Shown in pieces: positions 37,245 through 46,205 of a stretch of DNA of 64,000 bases. Under the pieces are notes generated by a model. It saw only the letters and a list, made by a program, of their open reading frames with translations. It ran no database searches and was not told where the DNA came from. A program made the position numbers and the translations under genes. This DNA comes from Tolumonas lignilytica (GTDB lineage: Bacteria > Pseudomonadota > Gammaproteobacteria > Enterobacterales > Aeromonadaceae), in assembly GCF_000527035.1 (NCBI RefSeq), contig NZ_AZUK01000001.1, positions 1,646,501-1,710,500 of the forward strand, given 5' to 3'. How positions within the stretch are numbered: position 1 is the stretch's first letter; every line of letters starts with the position of its first letter.

Positions 37245-38408
37245 ATGCATCTGGACCTGTTCGATGTACAAACCATCTTGTTCATGAACGTACTGATCTG
37301 TGCGTGTCTTTCAGTTGCCTTATTTTTCAATATTCGCGATCGCTATGTGTGTCCGGGCATCTGGTATTGGTTTGGTGCGTTCATCTCGCTCACGGCAGGT
37401 CTTTTTTTCTTATGGCTGCGCTTGCATGTGTCACTGTGGATCAGCGTCGTCTTTGGAAATGGGCTGATCATTCTCAGCTACATACAGCTCTGGCTGGGTT
37501 TGCGCCAATACACAAAATCACTCAGACCGCACGACAAGTTATTAATGCTGCTGGCACCTTGTGTTTCTCTGGTGCTGTTCGCCCTGCTCAGCACCGGAAA
37601 GGATAGTTTTATCATTCGTAGCCAGGTGGTCGCTTATACCTTGCTGTGTCTGATCGTAATGTCTATTACCTTAGCATTAAAAAACAGAAAACCGACCGAA
37701 TCAGGTCGGCTCCTATTTGCCTGTTCTCTGCTACTGGCATTAGGCAACGCGTTTTTCCGCACATTTGCCTTACATTTGTTACCCGGCAATAGCGGGCTGC
37801 TCGACACCAATCTGCAAAACGTCATTCTCATGACCACCTCTGAAGTGTCATTACTGGCCAGCGGATTCAGTATCATGATCATCTCTTCGCAATGGCTGCA
37901 GCAGCGTCTCTATGTGCATGCCACTTACGATTCGCTCACGGGTATTTATAATCGCTACGCACTCATAGAACTCAGTGAAACCATTGCCTTAACCACCAAT
38001 TTGACGCAGCGCGTCTGGAGTCTGGCCATGATCGACATTGACCATTTCAAAGCCGTCAATGATCAATATGGTCACCCCGTCGGTGATATCGTACTGAAAC
38101 AAATCGCGACAACTCTCAAAGAAAATATCCGCCATCGGGATATTCTGGCTCGTTACGGTGGTGAAGAGTTTGTGGTGGTATTGCCCGATTGTGATACCGC
38201 CAGTGCTAAAACATGGGCCGAGCGAACACGAAAAATCATTGAAAACAAAGCAATAACCATCCATGGACAATACCTGCATGTCACCGTCAGTATCGGGGTA
38301 GCAACCTCCAACTATTCCATACTGGGGCTCGATGATGTCATCAAGCTGGCCGATCAAGCACTCTATGCCGCAAAGAAAGCGGGGCGCAATCAAGTGCAAA
38401 CTGGATGA
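37245..38408 (+). CDS. Membrane-bound diguanylate cyclase
   Basis: A 387-residue protein with about six N-terminal hydrophobic segments (residues 10-215) of no recognised sensory family, followed by a GGDEF domain: DSLTGIYNRYAL near 230, IDIDHFKAVNDQYGH, GGEEF at 305-309 and an inhibitory RHRD site five residues upstream. It should be an active, product-inhibited cyclase. It marks the left border of the AT-rich island. No convincing ribosome site was seen in front of the ATG. Confidence 0.88.
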   Translation: MHLDLFDVQTILFMNVLICACLSVALFFNIRDRYVCPGIWYWFGAFISLTAGLFFLWLRLHVSLWISVVFGNGLIILSYIQLWLGLRQYTKSLRPHDKLLMLLAPCVSLVLFALLSTGKDSFIIRSQVVAYTLLCLIVMSITLALKNRKPTESGRLLFACSLLLALGNAFFRTFALHLLPGNSGLLDTNLQNVILMTTSEVSLLASGFSIMIISSQWLQQRLYVHATYDSLTGIYNRYALIELSETIALTTNLTQRVWSLAMIDIDHFKAVNDQYGHPVGDIVLKQIATTLKENIRHRDILARYGGEEFVVVLPDCDTASAKTWAERTRKIIENKAITIHGQYLHVTVSIGVATSNYSILGLDDVIKLADQALYAAKKAGRNQVQTG

Positions 38409-38492
38409 CAACATTCTTTATAACGAAATCATTATCTATCTACACACATCAACAAAAACACTTTTTATGATAAAAACATTTTTGATCTATAT

Positions 38493-39016
38493 TTATTTTA
38501 TTGATATTTTTTCCTCAGAATAATTGCCACCGATAGTTCTGTGTCTTATAAAAAACTTTCCACCTTCATATCCCGCATCATTAAAAGAACCATTCGACAA
38601 TATATCACCTCCATTATCGAGCTTCTTTTTATATATTTTTTTATGTGTAAAAGTCTCATATACCTGAACTAAATTACCATACATTGTTAATACAAATTCT
38701 CCTTTATCACTGATAGCTAAAGAGTTTAAATATACATCGCTAACAGTATTTGGTTTTTTGAAAAAAACATATTTAACACATGATAATCCGCATGAGTACA
38801 CTATATTATAGACTTCATTTTCAAAATATATATTGGATGGTTCAGATTTAATGGATGACAAAACAACATATGAATTTTCATTATAAATCAACTGGCATGA
38901 TCTGTTTTTTTACACGGTACTGTAAAATCGGTGTTGTTTTCATAAACATGCTGCTCTGCATTGCATAATGAGAAGTAAAACACAGAAATCAGTAAAGCAA
39001 ACAATTTAATTAACAT
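38493..39016 (-). pseudogene. Frameshifted small exported protein (possible immunity protein)
   Basis: ATG 39016 begins a clear signal peptide (LLISVFYFSLCNA) and a mature start EQHVYENNTDFTVPCKK, but that frame stops after 42 codons. A second frame (from about 38906 to 38493) carries the rest, about 135 residues, with CQLIYNEN, SCGLSC and a hydrophilic C-terminus. The junction is an A7 run (on the minus strand) at 38904-38910; one extra A, or a -1 slip, would join the two. So it is either a disrupted gene, a sequencing indel or a slippage-dependent gene. I recognise no family. Position downstream of the effector suggests an immunity-like role. Confidence 0.6.
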
Positions 39017-39554
39017 TAAAATCTCTTTAACTCCTATAAAAAACATAATCACCCTCATTAACTTCATTAGGAAAGATGCGAATCAGAGCCTTCTCGCAAA
39101 AAAACAAAACATAATAAAATCAATTAATTAAATATCACCATTTCTTGTCCTGAGGACTTATTCGCATGTTCCGTAAAGCTTTCAATGTGCAGCCTATAAA
39201 AGCTGACTTGATCGAACAAAAGTTTATCAAACTTGGCAACTATCAGTTCGAAATTAATACTCATGATTAAATTTTTATTCATCACATCTTTTTTCAAGAT
39301 ATATTTTTTTAATCCTACCATACAATATTGTTTTGTTTTTCTCAGCTAAATCAACTGCTGTTTCACCCAGGACGAGATCATGAATAGCACCCTCAACATT
39401 GCCATCGGCTACTGGATAGACCATGTATTTGGTATCACCATGATGGAATTGGGGCTGAAGATGCTGTTGAGTAAGAATTGATTTTAATTAAAAAAACGTA
39501 TTGTCATTCTGAAGTACGGCGTGTTTAGCTTGTAAACAAATGCTCGACTATACG
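39017..39554. other. AT-rich gene-poor stretch with short possible gene remnants
   Basis: No convincing gene fills this 538-base gap. A 34-residue plus-strand frame at 39166-39270 and a 33-residue one at 39380-39481 are present. The second lies in a short patch (39335-39481) distinctly richer in G+C than its surroundings, and its translation includes IGYWIDHVFGITMMELGL. These could be remnants of a gene lost by recombination. A 65-codon minus-strand frame at 39124-39321 has no ribosome site and is not supported. Confidence 0.35.
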
Positions 39555-40280
39555 TTACTTCAAGTCTTTGCTCAAAATGTAAAATTTTGACTTATTTTTT
39601 CCATATAAAACATATGCATATTCAAAATCATCACCTGCATAGCCTAATATTTGGCAAACGTCATCTTTAATCAGATACCCTTTAGCTTTTGAACCATCTT
39701 TATTTAAAATATATGACTTATATTCAGAAATTTTCTTAAAAATTGGTTTTCTATCAAAAATATCAACCTCATTTGTCACCAAATATCTATTCCCAGTTGA
39801 CAGTTCAGTTCTTTTTATTTCGTTACAATCTACACATCTATCCTCTATAACCTGAATCAGATTGAATTCTTTTGTCACTTTATATAAACGATCTATCGAT
39901 GAGGGCATACCAAGAGTATGTGTCACTATTGAATCTAATTTTTTCTCATAAGTAGAAAAAATTAGTTTATTCCCTGTGGCATCAACATATGGAACAATAT
40001 GATTTCCTTTCACAGCGAATATATGTTGTACAGGAGAAGAATTGCCATTAACCTCAACATCTATTTCTTTCTTTTTGTCCCCATCAAAATCAATCAACTC
40101 AACATTAACAACCTCAAAATTAGAAAATAATCTCGATTCGTCCACACAATGATTTTCAACACAAACATTAGCTTTGAGAAACCCATTTTCATTTTCAACA
40201 TTAATGACAGCATCACCATCATTAAATGTTAACGCAAATCCATTAAAGGACATAAAAAAAATAAATATAAATTTTTTCAT
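39555..40280 (-). CDS. Exported hypothetical protein, candidate immunity partner of the peptidoglycan hydrolase
   Basis: A 241-residue protein with an N-terminal signal peptide (residues about 1-16, FIFIFFMSFNGFA). An acidic DFDGDKKKEIDV loop near residue 70 resembles the calcium-binding loops of FG-GAP/EF-hand proteins. A CVDCNE pair and scattered cysteines suggest a periplasmic disulfide protein. It starts 1 base after the stop of the 1025-residue hydrolase, so translation should be coupled. An immunity role is inferred from this coupling and the periplasmic address. Very AT-rich; no family recognised. Confidence 0.7.
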   Translation of the reverse strand: MKKFIFIFFMSFNGFALTFNDGDAVINVENENGFLKANVCVENHCVDESRLFSNFEVVNVELIDFDGDKKKEIDVEVNGNSSPVQHIFAVKGNHIVPYVDATGNKLIFSTYEKKLDSIVTHTLGMPSSIDRLYKVTKEFNLIQVIEDRCVDCNEIKRTELSTGNRYLVTNEVDIFDRKPIFKKISEYKSYILNKDGSKAKGYLIKDDVCQILGYAGDDFEYAYVLYGKNKSKFYILSKDLK

Positions 40281-40281
40281 T

Positions 40282-43200
40282 TTACTTTAAACCCCATAAC
40301 TCTTTTATCTTTAAAAAATAACCACGCCTTTCTTCTACACCATTAGCCCCGCCGTTAACAGCCAAGCTAACCAAATCACAATTATTTTTTTCATTATCAA
40401 TAAGAATGTTAATATCACCTTTTGCGTTATATTTTTTATGCACTCCTCCATTATTTCGCCAAAACCATCCCGCAGAATCAACAGCAACATCCATACTATC
40501 GCCAACAATATATGGATTATCCATTAAAATCTTTTCATCTCCATATTTATATTTAGAATAGGCCAGATAATTATTTTTCCATGTCAACTGAAGAAGACCT
40601 CTTCCTTTATATTTTGGTCCATCTCCAACATTTACATTGCCATTCTCAATAGCTTTAGAATGGCGGCCTGGATTATATGCATTACCTGACGCATATTCTA
40701 TAACAGTATCGAAACTAGCTGTCTCTAAAATTATTTGCGCCACAAAATGAGCCAAATGATAATCACTTTTATTTATTTCATATTTCGCTGTCATTTGATT
40801 TAATAGAAAAACAAATTTTTCTTTGTCATATAGATAAGATCCACTCTCTTTGTAACTTCGTCGATAAGAACTATCTCCACCATGTCCTCTAAACCAATTT
40901 TCATTTCCAGAAACAGCGGTTAATAGCTCAACTGTGATTTTCCCTTGTGACCTCAATCCCCTTAACAACTCAACTGGATTAAAATGCCAAACCATGGGCC
41001 CTATCGCGGCGATCTGGCTCATCCATTCCAGCTTATCCATTCGTGCTTTTTCATGTTCCAGCAGCACTTCGATTTCGTGATCGGTTGTTTCATTAGCCCA
41101 CTGGGAAAGGCGTAATTTAATGCTGTTAATCGTTGATTTATGCCATTCGCTCGGATGTTTGACGATCAACTTCACCAGTTGCTCTCGTTTGCCTGTGTCT
41201 TTAAATGCTGCTGAGATTTCGGCGCTGTCTACGCCCTCTTTGCCGTCTTTATCAATGGCTTTATACAACTGCTGGAAAAAGGCCGGCATTTTGTCTGGGT
41301 CGAGGTAACCATCTGAATTGGTATTCTGCTCTTCGAGTAATTTAAAGCCCAGTTTGCTTAGATCGTATTGCGATATGATCGTCAGTTCTTTTTCACTGAT
41401 ATAGCCGTTAAACGTGCCATTCAGGATCGGCAATTGGTTTATTTTGTAAAAGACGCCTTTGCTGCTGTCATTCTCTTTTTTACAAACAGCCAGTTCCACA
41501 ATAAACGATGACTGAGTCTTCAGCCCTGCGGTACTGAAGGTCACTTTTTTGTTTTCTTCCTCCTTATTTTCTTCCTCCCGAATATAAACGCTGGCTCCGG
41601 CCGCCACTTTGACATATTGCTTACCCGTTGTCAGACCCGCTTCATTATTCAGAAAAGCCTGAATTCTGCTGTCGCTGTCTGTACTGAATAACTCAATGTG
41701 CACCTGATGTTTGCTGATTTTTTGTGCACAATTGGCTGGCATCTTCGGTACTTCATAAAGCCCCATAAAACCAATTGCATCACCAGCTTTAATGGGGTGA
41801 TGACATTTCACTATGCTATCGAATTGGGTAGGAGCCTGAGCTGTCAACGTGACATAAGGTTCATCAATGCACACCCAGAACGGGCTGGGCGGCTGCCCCG
41901 CTTTTTCCGCGTAACCACCTCGTAACAGTGTCACTCGAGCCATTTTGTGCTGTTTGCCATCGATATGGCAGAACACCACGTCGTTACTGTCAAATTCAAA
42001 TTCTGCCGTGATATTTAACAAGCCCAGCACTTCGCTGTTGGCTTCACTAAACGCTTGACCACTGTTTTTGATCTGACGGGCGTTCACTCGGGTTTTAACA
42101 ATACCTTTCATTTTGCTTTGCCAATAGCCCGGTGGAGAACATGGCGGAAGATTAGTGACTGAAGCCTCGACCTGTTGGGTGTACTTTGCATGATCCACCA
42201 CCCAGACGGAGGTACCTTTAGTGATGTGATGGTCTGTTTTGCCACAGACTTTAGAAATAATGCCTTTTGCAAAGGTGTAATTGTGGGAGCCGCTCTGTTC
42301 CTGCACCGTAAACCGGGCCGTTTCGCCACTTAAATCCACGATACTGCCAGCGCCCAGATAACCCAAAGAGGGAGGAGTACCTTTTGCGGCAGTATCACCC
42401 TGCCGGACACGGATGGTTTGTATTAATTTGAGCTGTTTTTTTGCTTTCGATTTTTGCCCATCATCCGTCGCCGGGGCATAAACAGAATACGGGGCCAGAT
42501 GCATATATAAACTGTAAAACGTCAGTTTATTTTTTTTGCCTTTATTGGCTCCGTCTTCCGAATTAACCGGTGACTCATAATCATGCTGAATTAAACAAAA
42601 TGATGAGGAATATTGCAGTGGCTGACCCAGCCAGTCGCTGCTGAGATAATCTTTATTCAGACGGTAGGCAATCACTTTGCCATCCATCATACAGCGTAAG
42701 GATTGATTTTTTACATGATGCGGCACCGAAGCATCGGTGAAATGAATGCCGCCATGCCAGAAGTTATAAGCACTGAGCAAATAAAAACCGCTGGCTTCCT
42801 TTTCCAGTAATTGATAGACCGCATCGGCATCTTTATATGGTTCACCTTTTTCGGTGACCACAGGGAAACAACATGACGTAACAAAAGATGACTGATTGCC
42901 TGATGTTTGTGATGAGCCAACATGTTCTGTTTTATATTTTTCTTTGGGTCTCAGAATTTTAGTTGGTCTTGGCCAATAAGGCGCACCATCACCAAATTTG
43001 GCTGTCGCTGGCCCAGAGCTTGATTGTGAACCGAAAAAAGATCCCGAAAAGCGAGATGGCGACGCGGAATAACTGATACTATCTAAAACACCAGTATGGT
43101 TGAATTTGCCTCGCCATAATAAAATGTCACCCGATTTAGCGTCTGATGGATCGATCACATCATAATAGCTGGATTTATTAAGCTGTTCGGTAGTTTGATA

Positions 43201-43359
43201 CGGTATATCATAGCCAGCATTGCGCACCATCTTATTAACCAAATGTGAACAATCTATTTCTTTTTTACCATCATTATCGGTGTCACTGTCTCCTTTCGCG
43301 CCATACCCATATTCATAATTTTTCTCGAACAATGTCTTCTTTTCCAGAATATCGCTCAT
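40282..43359 (-). CDS. Multidomain peptidoglycan hydrolase, probable T6SS-type antibacterial effector
   Basis: A 1025-residue protein without a signal peptide. The N-terminus is an NlpC/P60-like amidase/endopeptidase with Cys37 (EIDCSHLV) and His88 (GKFNHTG). An M23-like module at about 190-300 has FWHGGIHF, MDGKVIAY and LTFYSLYMHLAPY. Two EF-hand-like loops occur near 670-705 (NTNSDGYLD, DKDGKEGVDSAE). The last 230 residues match GH19 chitinase/muramidase folds, with a probable catalytic Glu879 (QIILETASF) and YKGRGLLQLTW at about 917-927. Lack of a secretion signal and exported flanking proteins point to a T6SS cargo; dual amidase/lysozyme effectors such as Aeromonas TseP are comparable. 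No vgrG or hcp is in the window. Confidence 0.82.
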   Translation of the reverse strand: MSDILEKKTLFEKNYEYGYGAKGDSDTDNDGKKEIDCSHLVNKMVRNAGYDIPYQTTEQLNKSSYYDVIDPSDAKSGDILLWRGKFNHTGVLDSISYSASPSRFSGSFFGSQSSSGPATAKFGDGAPYWPRPTKILRPKEKYKTEHVGSSQTSGNQSSFVTSCCFPVVTEKGEPYKDADAVYQLLEKEASGFYLLSAYNFWHGGIHFTDASVPHHVKNQSLRCMMDGKVIAYRLNKDYLSSDWLGQPLQYSSSFCLIQHDYESPVNSEDGANKGKKNKLTFYSLYMHLAPYSVYAPATDDGQKSKAKKQLKLIQTIRVRQGDTAAKGTPPSLGYLGAGSIVDLSGETARFTVQEQSGSHNYTFAKGIISKVCGKTDHHITKGTSVWVVDHAKYTQQVEASVTNLPPCSPPGYWQSKMKGIVKTRVNARQIKNSGQAFSEANSEVLGLLNITAEFEFDSNDVVFCHIDGKQHKMARVTLLRGGYAEKAGQPPSPFWVCIDEPYVTLTAQAPTQFDSIVKCHHPIKAGDAIGFMGLYEVPKMPANCAQKISKHQVHIELFSTDSDSRIQAFLNNEAGLTTGKQYVKVAAGASVYIREEENKEEENKKVTFSTAGLKTQSSFIVELAVCKKENDSSKGVFYKINQLPILNGTFNGYISEKELTIISQYDLSKLGFKLLEEQNTNSDGYLDPDKMPAFFQQLYKAIDKDGKEGVDSAEISAAFKDTGKREQLVKLIVKHPSEWHKSTINSIKLRLSQWANETTDHEIEVLLEHEKARMDKLEWMSQIAAIGPMVWHFNPVELLRGLRSQGKITVELLTAVSGNENWFRGHGGDSSYRRSYKESGSYLYDKEKFVFLLNQMTAKYEINKSDYHLAHFVAQIILETASFDTVIEYASGNAYNPGRHSKAIENGNVNVGDGPKYKGRGLLQLTWKNNYLAYSKYKYGDEKILMDNPYIVGDSMDVAVDSAGWFWRNNGGVHKKYNAKGDINILIDNEKNNCDLVSLAVNGGANGVEERRGYFLKIKELWGLK

Positions 43360-43368
43360 GCTTTTCTC

Positions 43369-44025
43369 TTATTCACATTTATTATTCGATGGATAGTTTT
43401 TATTCTTTAACAATCGATTTATATTATTCTGAGCTTCTTTATTTCCTTCTTCAGAAGCCAACTTATAACAAGATATCGATGCAGCCATATTTTTATTAAC
43501 TAAGCGACCATGTTCATATAGAAAACCAAGAATATTGGCGGCGACACCACTGCCATTTTTTGTGGCTTTTTTTAGCCAAAAAACGGCCGCTTTGCTATCC
43601 TTACATTCCGTATATTGCGCATTACAGTTATCAAGAACAAAACTCATCTGCGCATCAATGACATTCCCTTTTGCTGCTTGCAATATGAGGGTTTTAATTT
43701 TTTCATCCGATAACTGACTCGCCATCCCTGATGAACCGAGACCCGCCGCTTTCCATGCGGAGATAGCACTACCCTCTTCGGCACCTTTCAAATAAAAAGT
43801 CAGCGCCTGGTTATAGTGATTATTCACTTTCTCCGTGAATTCCCTTGATTCTTTTTCAGTTATTTTTTCACCCAATTGCTCAAGTTTGTTATTCATGCCG
43901 GATGCTCTTTTTTCCTCTGATAACCCCTTTGAATACCATGAAGCACCCGATGAAATATCATTTGCCGCATGTGAAATATTAATAATTAATAAAAACATCA
44001 AAATAGATAAAGCTATGGTTTTCAT
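43369..44025 (-). CDS. Exported Sel1-repeat protein, candidate immunity protein
   Basis: A 218-residue protein with a signal peptide (residues 1-20, IINISHAA). Three or so Sel1/TPR-like repeats follow, recognisable as A-x-SAWKAAGLGSSGMA, AQMSFVLDN and AANILGFLYEHGRLV with AASISCYKLASEEGNKEAQ. Sel1-type proteins occur as immunity partners of T6SS peptidoglycan effectors. It lies 9 bases upstream of the large hydrolase gene on the same strand. Its start codon overlaps the stop of a small upstream frame in an ATGA junction. Confidence 0.78.
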   Translation of the reverse strand: MKTIALSILMFLLIINISHAANDISSGASWYSKGLSEEKRASGMNNKLEQLGEKITEKESREFTEKVNNHYNQALTFYLKGAEEGSAISAWKAAGLGSSGMASQLSDEKIKTLILQAAKGNVIDAQMSFVLDNCNAQYTECKDSKAAVFWLKKATKNGSGVAANILGFLYEHGRLVNKNMAASISCYKLASEEGNKEAQNNINRLLKNKNYPSNNKCE

Positions 44026-44249
44026 ATTATTCTCTCAATTAAAATATATAGTTTAATTAAGCTTTTAAGTCTCGTTTTAGTATCTTGCGCCGGCACTTTA
44101 TCATTGCCGCCCAAAAGTACACCTGCGAGTTGTAACAGTTCACTGTCCAGCCTTGCTGCGATTGTTCTGTTCTTGTTATCCTGCGGGTTATCCGCTGTTC
44201 CTGATGACCTTCCATGGCCCATTTCGAAAAAATGCGGGGACTGCTGCAC
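44022..44249 (-). CDS. Possible truncated gene upstream of the Sel1-repeat gene
   Basis: An open frame of up to 75 codons ends in a TGA that overlaps the Sel1-gene start (ATGA), as in coupled operons. The translation is hydrophilic then helical (RTIAARLDSELLQLAGVLLGG) and is not recognised. There is no good start signal, and base composition is intermediate between the AT-rich island and the chromosome. It may be the 3' remnant of a larger lost gene, for example the delivery protein of the effector, or chance. Uncertain. Confidence 0.3.
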   Translation of the reverse strand: MQQSPHFFEMGHGRSSGTADNPQDNKNRTIAARLDSELLQLAGVLLGGNDKVPAQDTKTRLKSLIKLYILIERII

Positions 44250-44293
44250 GTGGGCCGAAGAAAACCCCCATACAAAGCATGAGGTTGATGACT

Positions 44294-44746
44294 ATGTTTG
44301 CCGTACTCCGTTCATTGTTTCGCGAACTCTTGCCAGAGGAAGGTGGAGCCGGAGCTGCTGAAACCCGCAGTATTCAGCTCGCGATCGCGTCGTTGTTGTG
44401 CGAGGTCTCTCGTGCCGACAATCACTATGATGTGCGCGAAGAAACGGCAAAAATTCACCTGATTCGACATTTACTGACAGTGGATGAAAACACCGCGCAA
44501 CAATTGCTCGCGCAGGCCCGTCGGAAAAGTGAAGAGGCCGTTTCACTCTTTGATTTCACGAATAAATTACGCACCTTGAGTCACCCGCAGCGGTTTGAAC
44601 TCATCAAGGCCATGTGGCAGGTCGCCTACGCCGATGGGGTACTGGACCCGCAGGAAGAAGCCATCATTCGTCAGGTTTCAGATCTGATTTATCTGGATCA
44701 CCCCGAATTTATCCGGGCCAAACTGGCAGCGCAGGAAAATAGTTAA
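44294..44746 (+). CDS. TerB/DjlA-like family protein
   Basis: A 150-residue all-helical protein resembling TerB: two symmetric acidic helices, CEVSRADNHYDVREE near residue 35 and AYADGVLDPQEEAII near 120, provide the metal-binding Asp/Glu of that fold. TerB-type proteins accompany tellurite-resistance and stress genes. ATG 44294 follows GAGG at a 9-base spacing; in-frame upstream ATGs lack one. It is 86 bases upstream of the sigma-factor gene with the ECF promoter between them, so it forms a separate transcription unit. Confidence 0.8.
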   Translation: MFAVLRSLFRELLPEEGGAGAAETRSIQLAIASLLCEVSRADNHYDVREETAKIHLIRHLLTVDENTAQQLLAQARRKSEEAVSLFDFTNKLRTLSHPQRFELIKAMWQVAYADGVLDPQEEAIIRQVSDLIYLDHPEFIRAKLAAQENS

Positions 44747-44765
44747 CTATTTTCTCGCCCGTGGT

Positions 44766-44792
44766 GTAAGAAAACGCATCTCCCGCACGACT
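44766..44792 (+). promoter_or_regulatory. ECF-sigma promoter of the sigma/anti-sigma operon
   Basis: GTAAGAAAA (44766-44774) and CGACT (44788-44792), separated by 13 bases, repeat exactly the pair found upstream of bufA on the opposite strand. Spacing and a CG-containing -10 fit ECF promoters. An autoregulated sigma factor is inferred. Confidence 0.75.
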
Positions 44793-44832
44793 CTTCTTAC
44801 ATACCCTATTTTCAACAGGCAAAGGACTATGG

Positions 44833-45447
44833 ATGCCCGCACCACGTGGTAATGCCCAAACTGCCGAGATGACAAACCCACTGTTCGACGAGGCCTATCT
44901 CGGTGACTTACGCCGGCAGATGCTGAAATTTGCCACGCTGCAGCTTTCCGATCCGACGCAGGCAGAAGATGCCGTGCAGGAAGCCTTGGTCGGCGCGTTG
45001 AAAAATGTCGCCTCATTTGGCGGTCGGGCCGCCCTGAAAAGCTGGGTGTTTGCGATTCTGAAAAACAAGATCGCCGATACCCTGCGCCAGCGGCATCGTC
45101 TGATCGATGCCAGCAGCCTGCTGCGGGAAGAGGATGCAGAGCAGGATTTTGCCGATCTGTTCAATGACCACGGCCACTGGCCACGCGGCGAGCGTCCTAA
45201 ACCCTGGGCAACACCGGATGAATTGTTGCATGAAGCTCATTTCTGGCGGGTGTTTGAGGTGTGTCTGGAAAATCTGCCGGGCAGTCAGGGGCGCGCGTTC
45301 ATGATGCGTGAATTCATCGAGTTCGATTCCGATGAGATCTGCCGCACCCTCGACATAACGGAAAGCAACCTGAACGTCATGCTGTATCGCGCCCGTATGC
45401 GGTTACGAGAATGCCTGAATATCAACTGGTTCATGACAGGAGAGTGA
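44833..45447 (+). CDS. ECF-type RNA polymerase sigma factor
   Basis: A 204-residue sigma-70-family protein with only region 2 (QLSDPTQAEDAVQEALVGALKN...LKSWVFAILKNKIADTLRQ, residues about 35-90) and region 4 (LPGSQGRAFMMREFIEFDSDEICRTLDITESNLNVMLYRARMRLRECL, about 150-200). It belongs to the group often paired with a small zinc-finger anti-sigma. AAAGGA lies 6 bases before ATG 44833. The same promoter motif upstream of itself and of bufA makes the bufferin operon its likely target. Confidence 0.9.
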   Translation: MPAPRGNAQTAEMTNPLFDEAYLGDLRRQMLKFATLQLSDPTQAEDAVQEALVGALKNVASFGGRAALKSWVFAILKNKIADTLRQRHRLIDASSLLREEDAEQDFADLFNDHGHWPRGERPKPWATPDELLHEAHFWRVFEVCLENLPGSQGRAFMMREFIEFDSDEICRTLDITESNLNVMLYRARMRLRECLNINWFMTGE

Positions 45448-45449
45448 TC

Positions 45450-45668
45450 ATGCTGATGAACTGCTGGCAAGCAACCCATCTGTTATCGGAAGCACAAGAA
45501 CGCAACCTGACCCTCAAGGAACAGATGGCATTGCGTCTGCACTTGTTGATCTGCACTGGCTGCCGCAATTTCAATAAACAGATTGGCACATTACGCATCA
45601 TCACCCGGGCTTATGCCAAAGGGAAAAAACCGACTCTCGATACCGAGAAAAAAACGGACAGCGAATAG
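45450..45668 (+). CDS. Small zinc-finger anti-sigma factor (zf-HC2 family)
   Basis: A 72-residue protein containing the anti-sigma zinc motif H-x3-C-x2-C (HLLICTGC) at about residues 31-38 and an N-terminal Cys. It is cytoplasmic, with no membrane segment, and begins 2 bases after the sigma-factor stop. GGAG lies just upstream within the end of the sigma gene. It should hold the sigma factor inactive; metal or thiol chemistry at the zinc site could provide the copper signal (inference). Confidence 0.85.
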   Translation: MLMNCWQATHLLSEAQERNLTLKEQMALRLHLLICTGCRNFNKQIGTLRIITRAYAKGKKPTLDTEKKTDSE

Positions 45669-45686
45669 ATAACCAATAGATAAAAC

Positions 45687-45710
45687 GAACCCGCCTATAA
45701 ACGCGGGTTC
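45687..45710. terminator. Convergent terminator between anti-sigma and doxX genes
   Basis: GAACCCGC and GCGGGTTC form a perfect 8-base stem with an 8-base loop, placed between two converging genes. The T-run is weak on both strands. Confidence 0.6.
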
Positions 45711-45718
45711 ATGCTGGT

Positions 45719-46201
45719 TTACGTACGGTTTGATTGCATGAGCCAGTGATCCAACGACCAAGGCCCGGCCCCTTTCGCCAGTAAAAAGAGAAACGCCACG
45801 CTCCAGACAGCATGGGTGGGATAGGCATCTGGATAGACAAAGATCTGAATAACCATCGTCATGCTCAGTAAGGCCAGCGCGGAAAAACGGGTCGCCAGCC
45901 CAAGACATAGCAGCACCGGGAACAGATGTTCGGCCGTCGCCGCCAGATAGGCCGCCGTATCGGGCGGGATCAGCGGCAGACGGTATTCCTCCCGGAACAG
46001 ATAACGCGCCGAATCGGTCAGATGCGGCCATCCCAACTGGACTTTTCCGCTCAGCAAATCCACGACCAGACCATCGACCTTGGTTTGCCCTGATTGCCAG
46101 AAAATCACGGCCAGAGCAAAACGGGCCAGCAGCGCGATCAGGGAATCCGGGATCTTCGACAGCATCTGCATCCCCTTTGTAACCCAAGCTGTCATCTTCA
46201 T
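45719..46201 (-). CDS. DoxX-family membrane protein of the bufferin operon
   Basis: A 160-residue protein with four predicted helices and DoxX features: [24 protein letters not shown] at the N-terminus, then [26 protein letters not shown]. DoxX proteins are frequent in bufferin/Hvf-type clusters, where they may help redox chemistry in the membrane. AGGAGG precedes the ATG, and only 4 bases separate it from bufC. It is last in the operon bufA-bufB-bufC-doxX. Confidence 0.88.
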   Translation of the reverse strand: MKMTAWVTKGMQMLSKIPDSLIALLARFALAVIFWQSGQTKVDGLVVDLLSGKVQLGWPHLTDSARYLFREEYRLPLIPPDTAAYLAATAEHLFPVLLCLGLATRFSALALLSMTMVIQIFVYPDAYPTHAVWSVAFLFLLAKGAGPWSLDHWLMQSNRT

Positions 46202-46205
46202 GTTG

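Noticed and set aside
39124-39321. A 65-codon minus-strand frame in the AT-rich gap
   Set aside because: No ribosome binding site, no recognisable domain, and frames of this length are expected by chance at this base composition.
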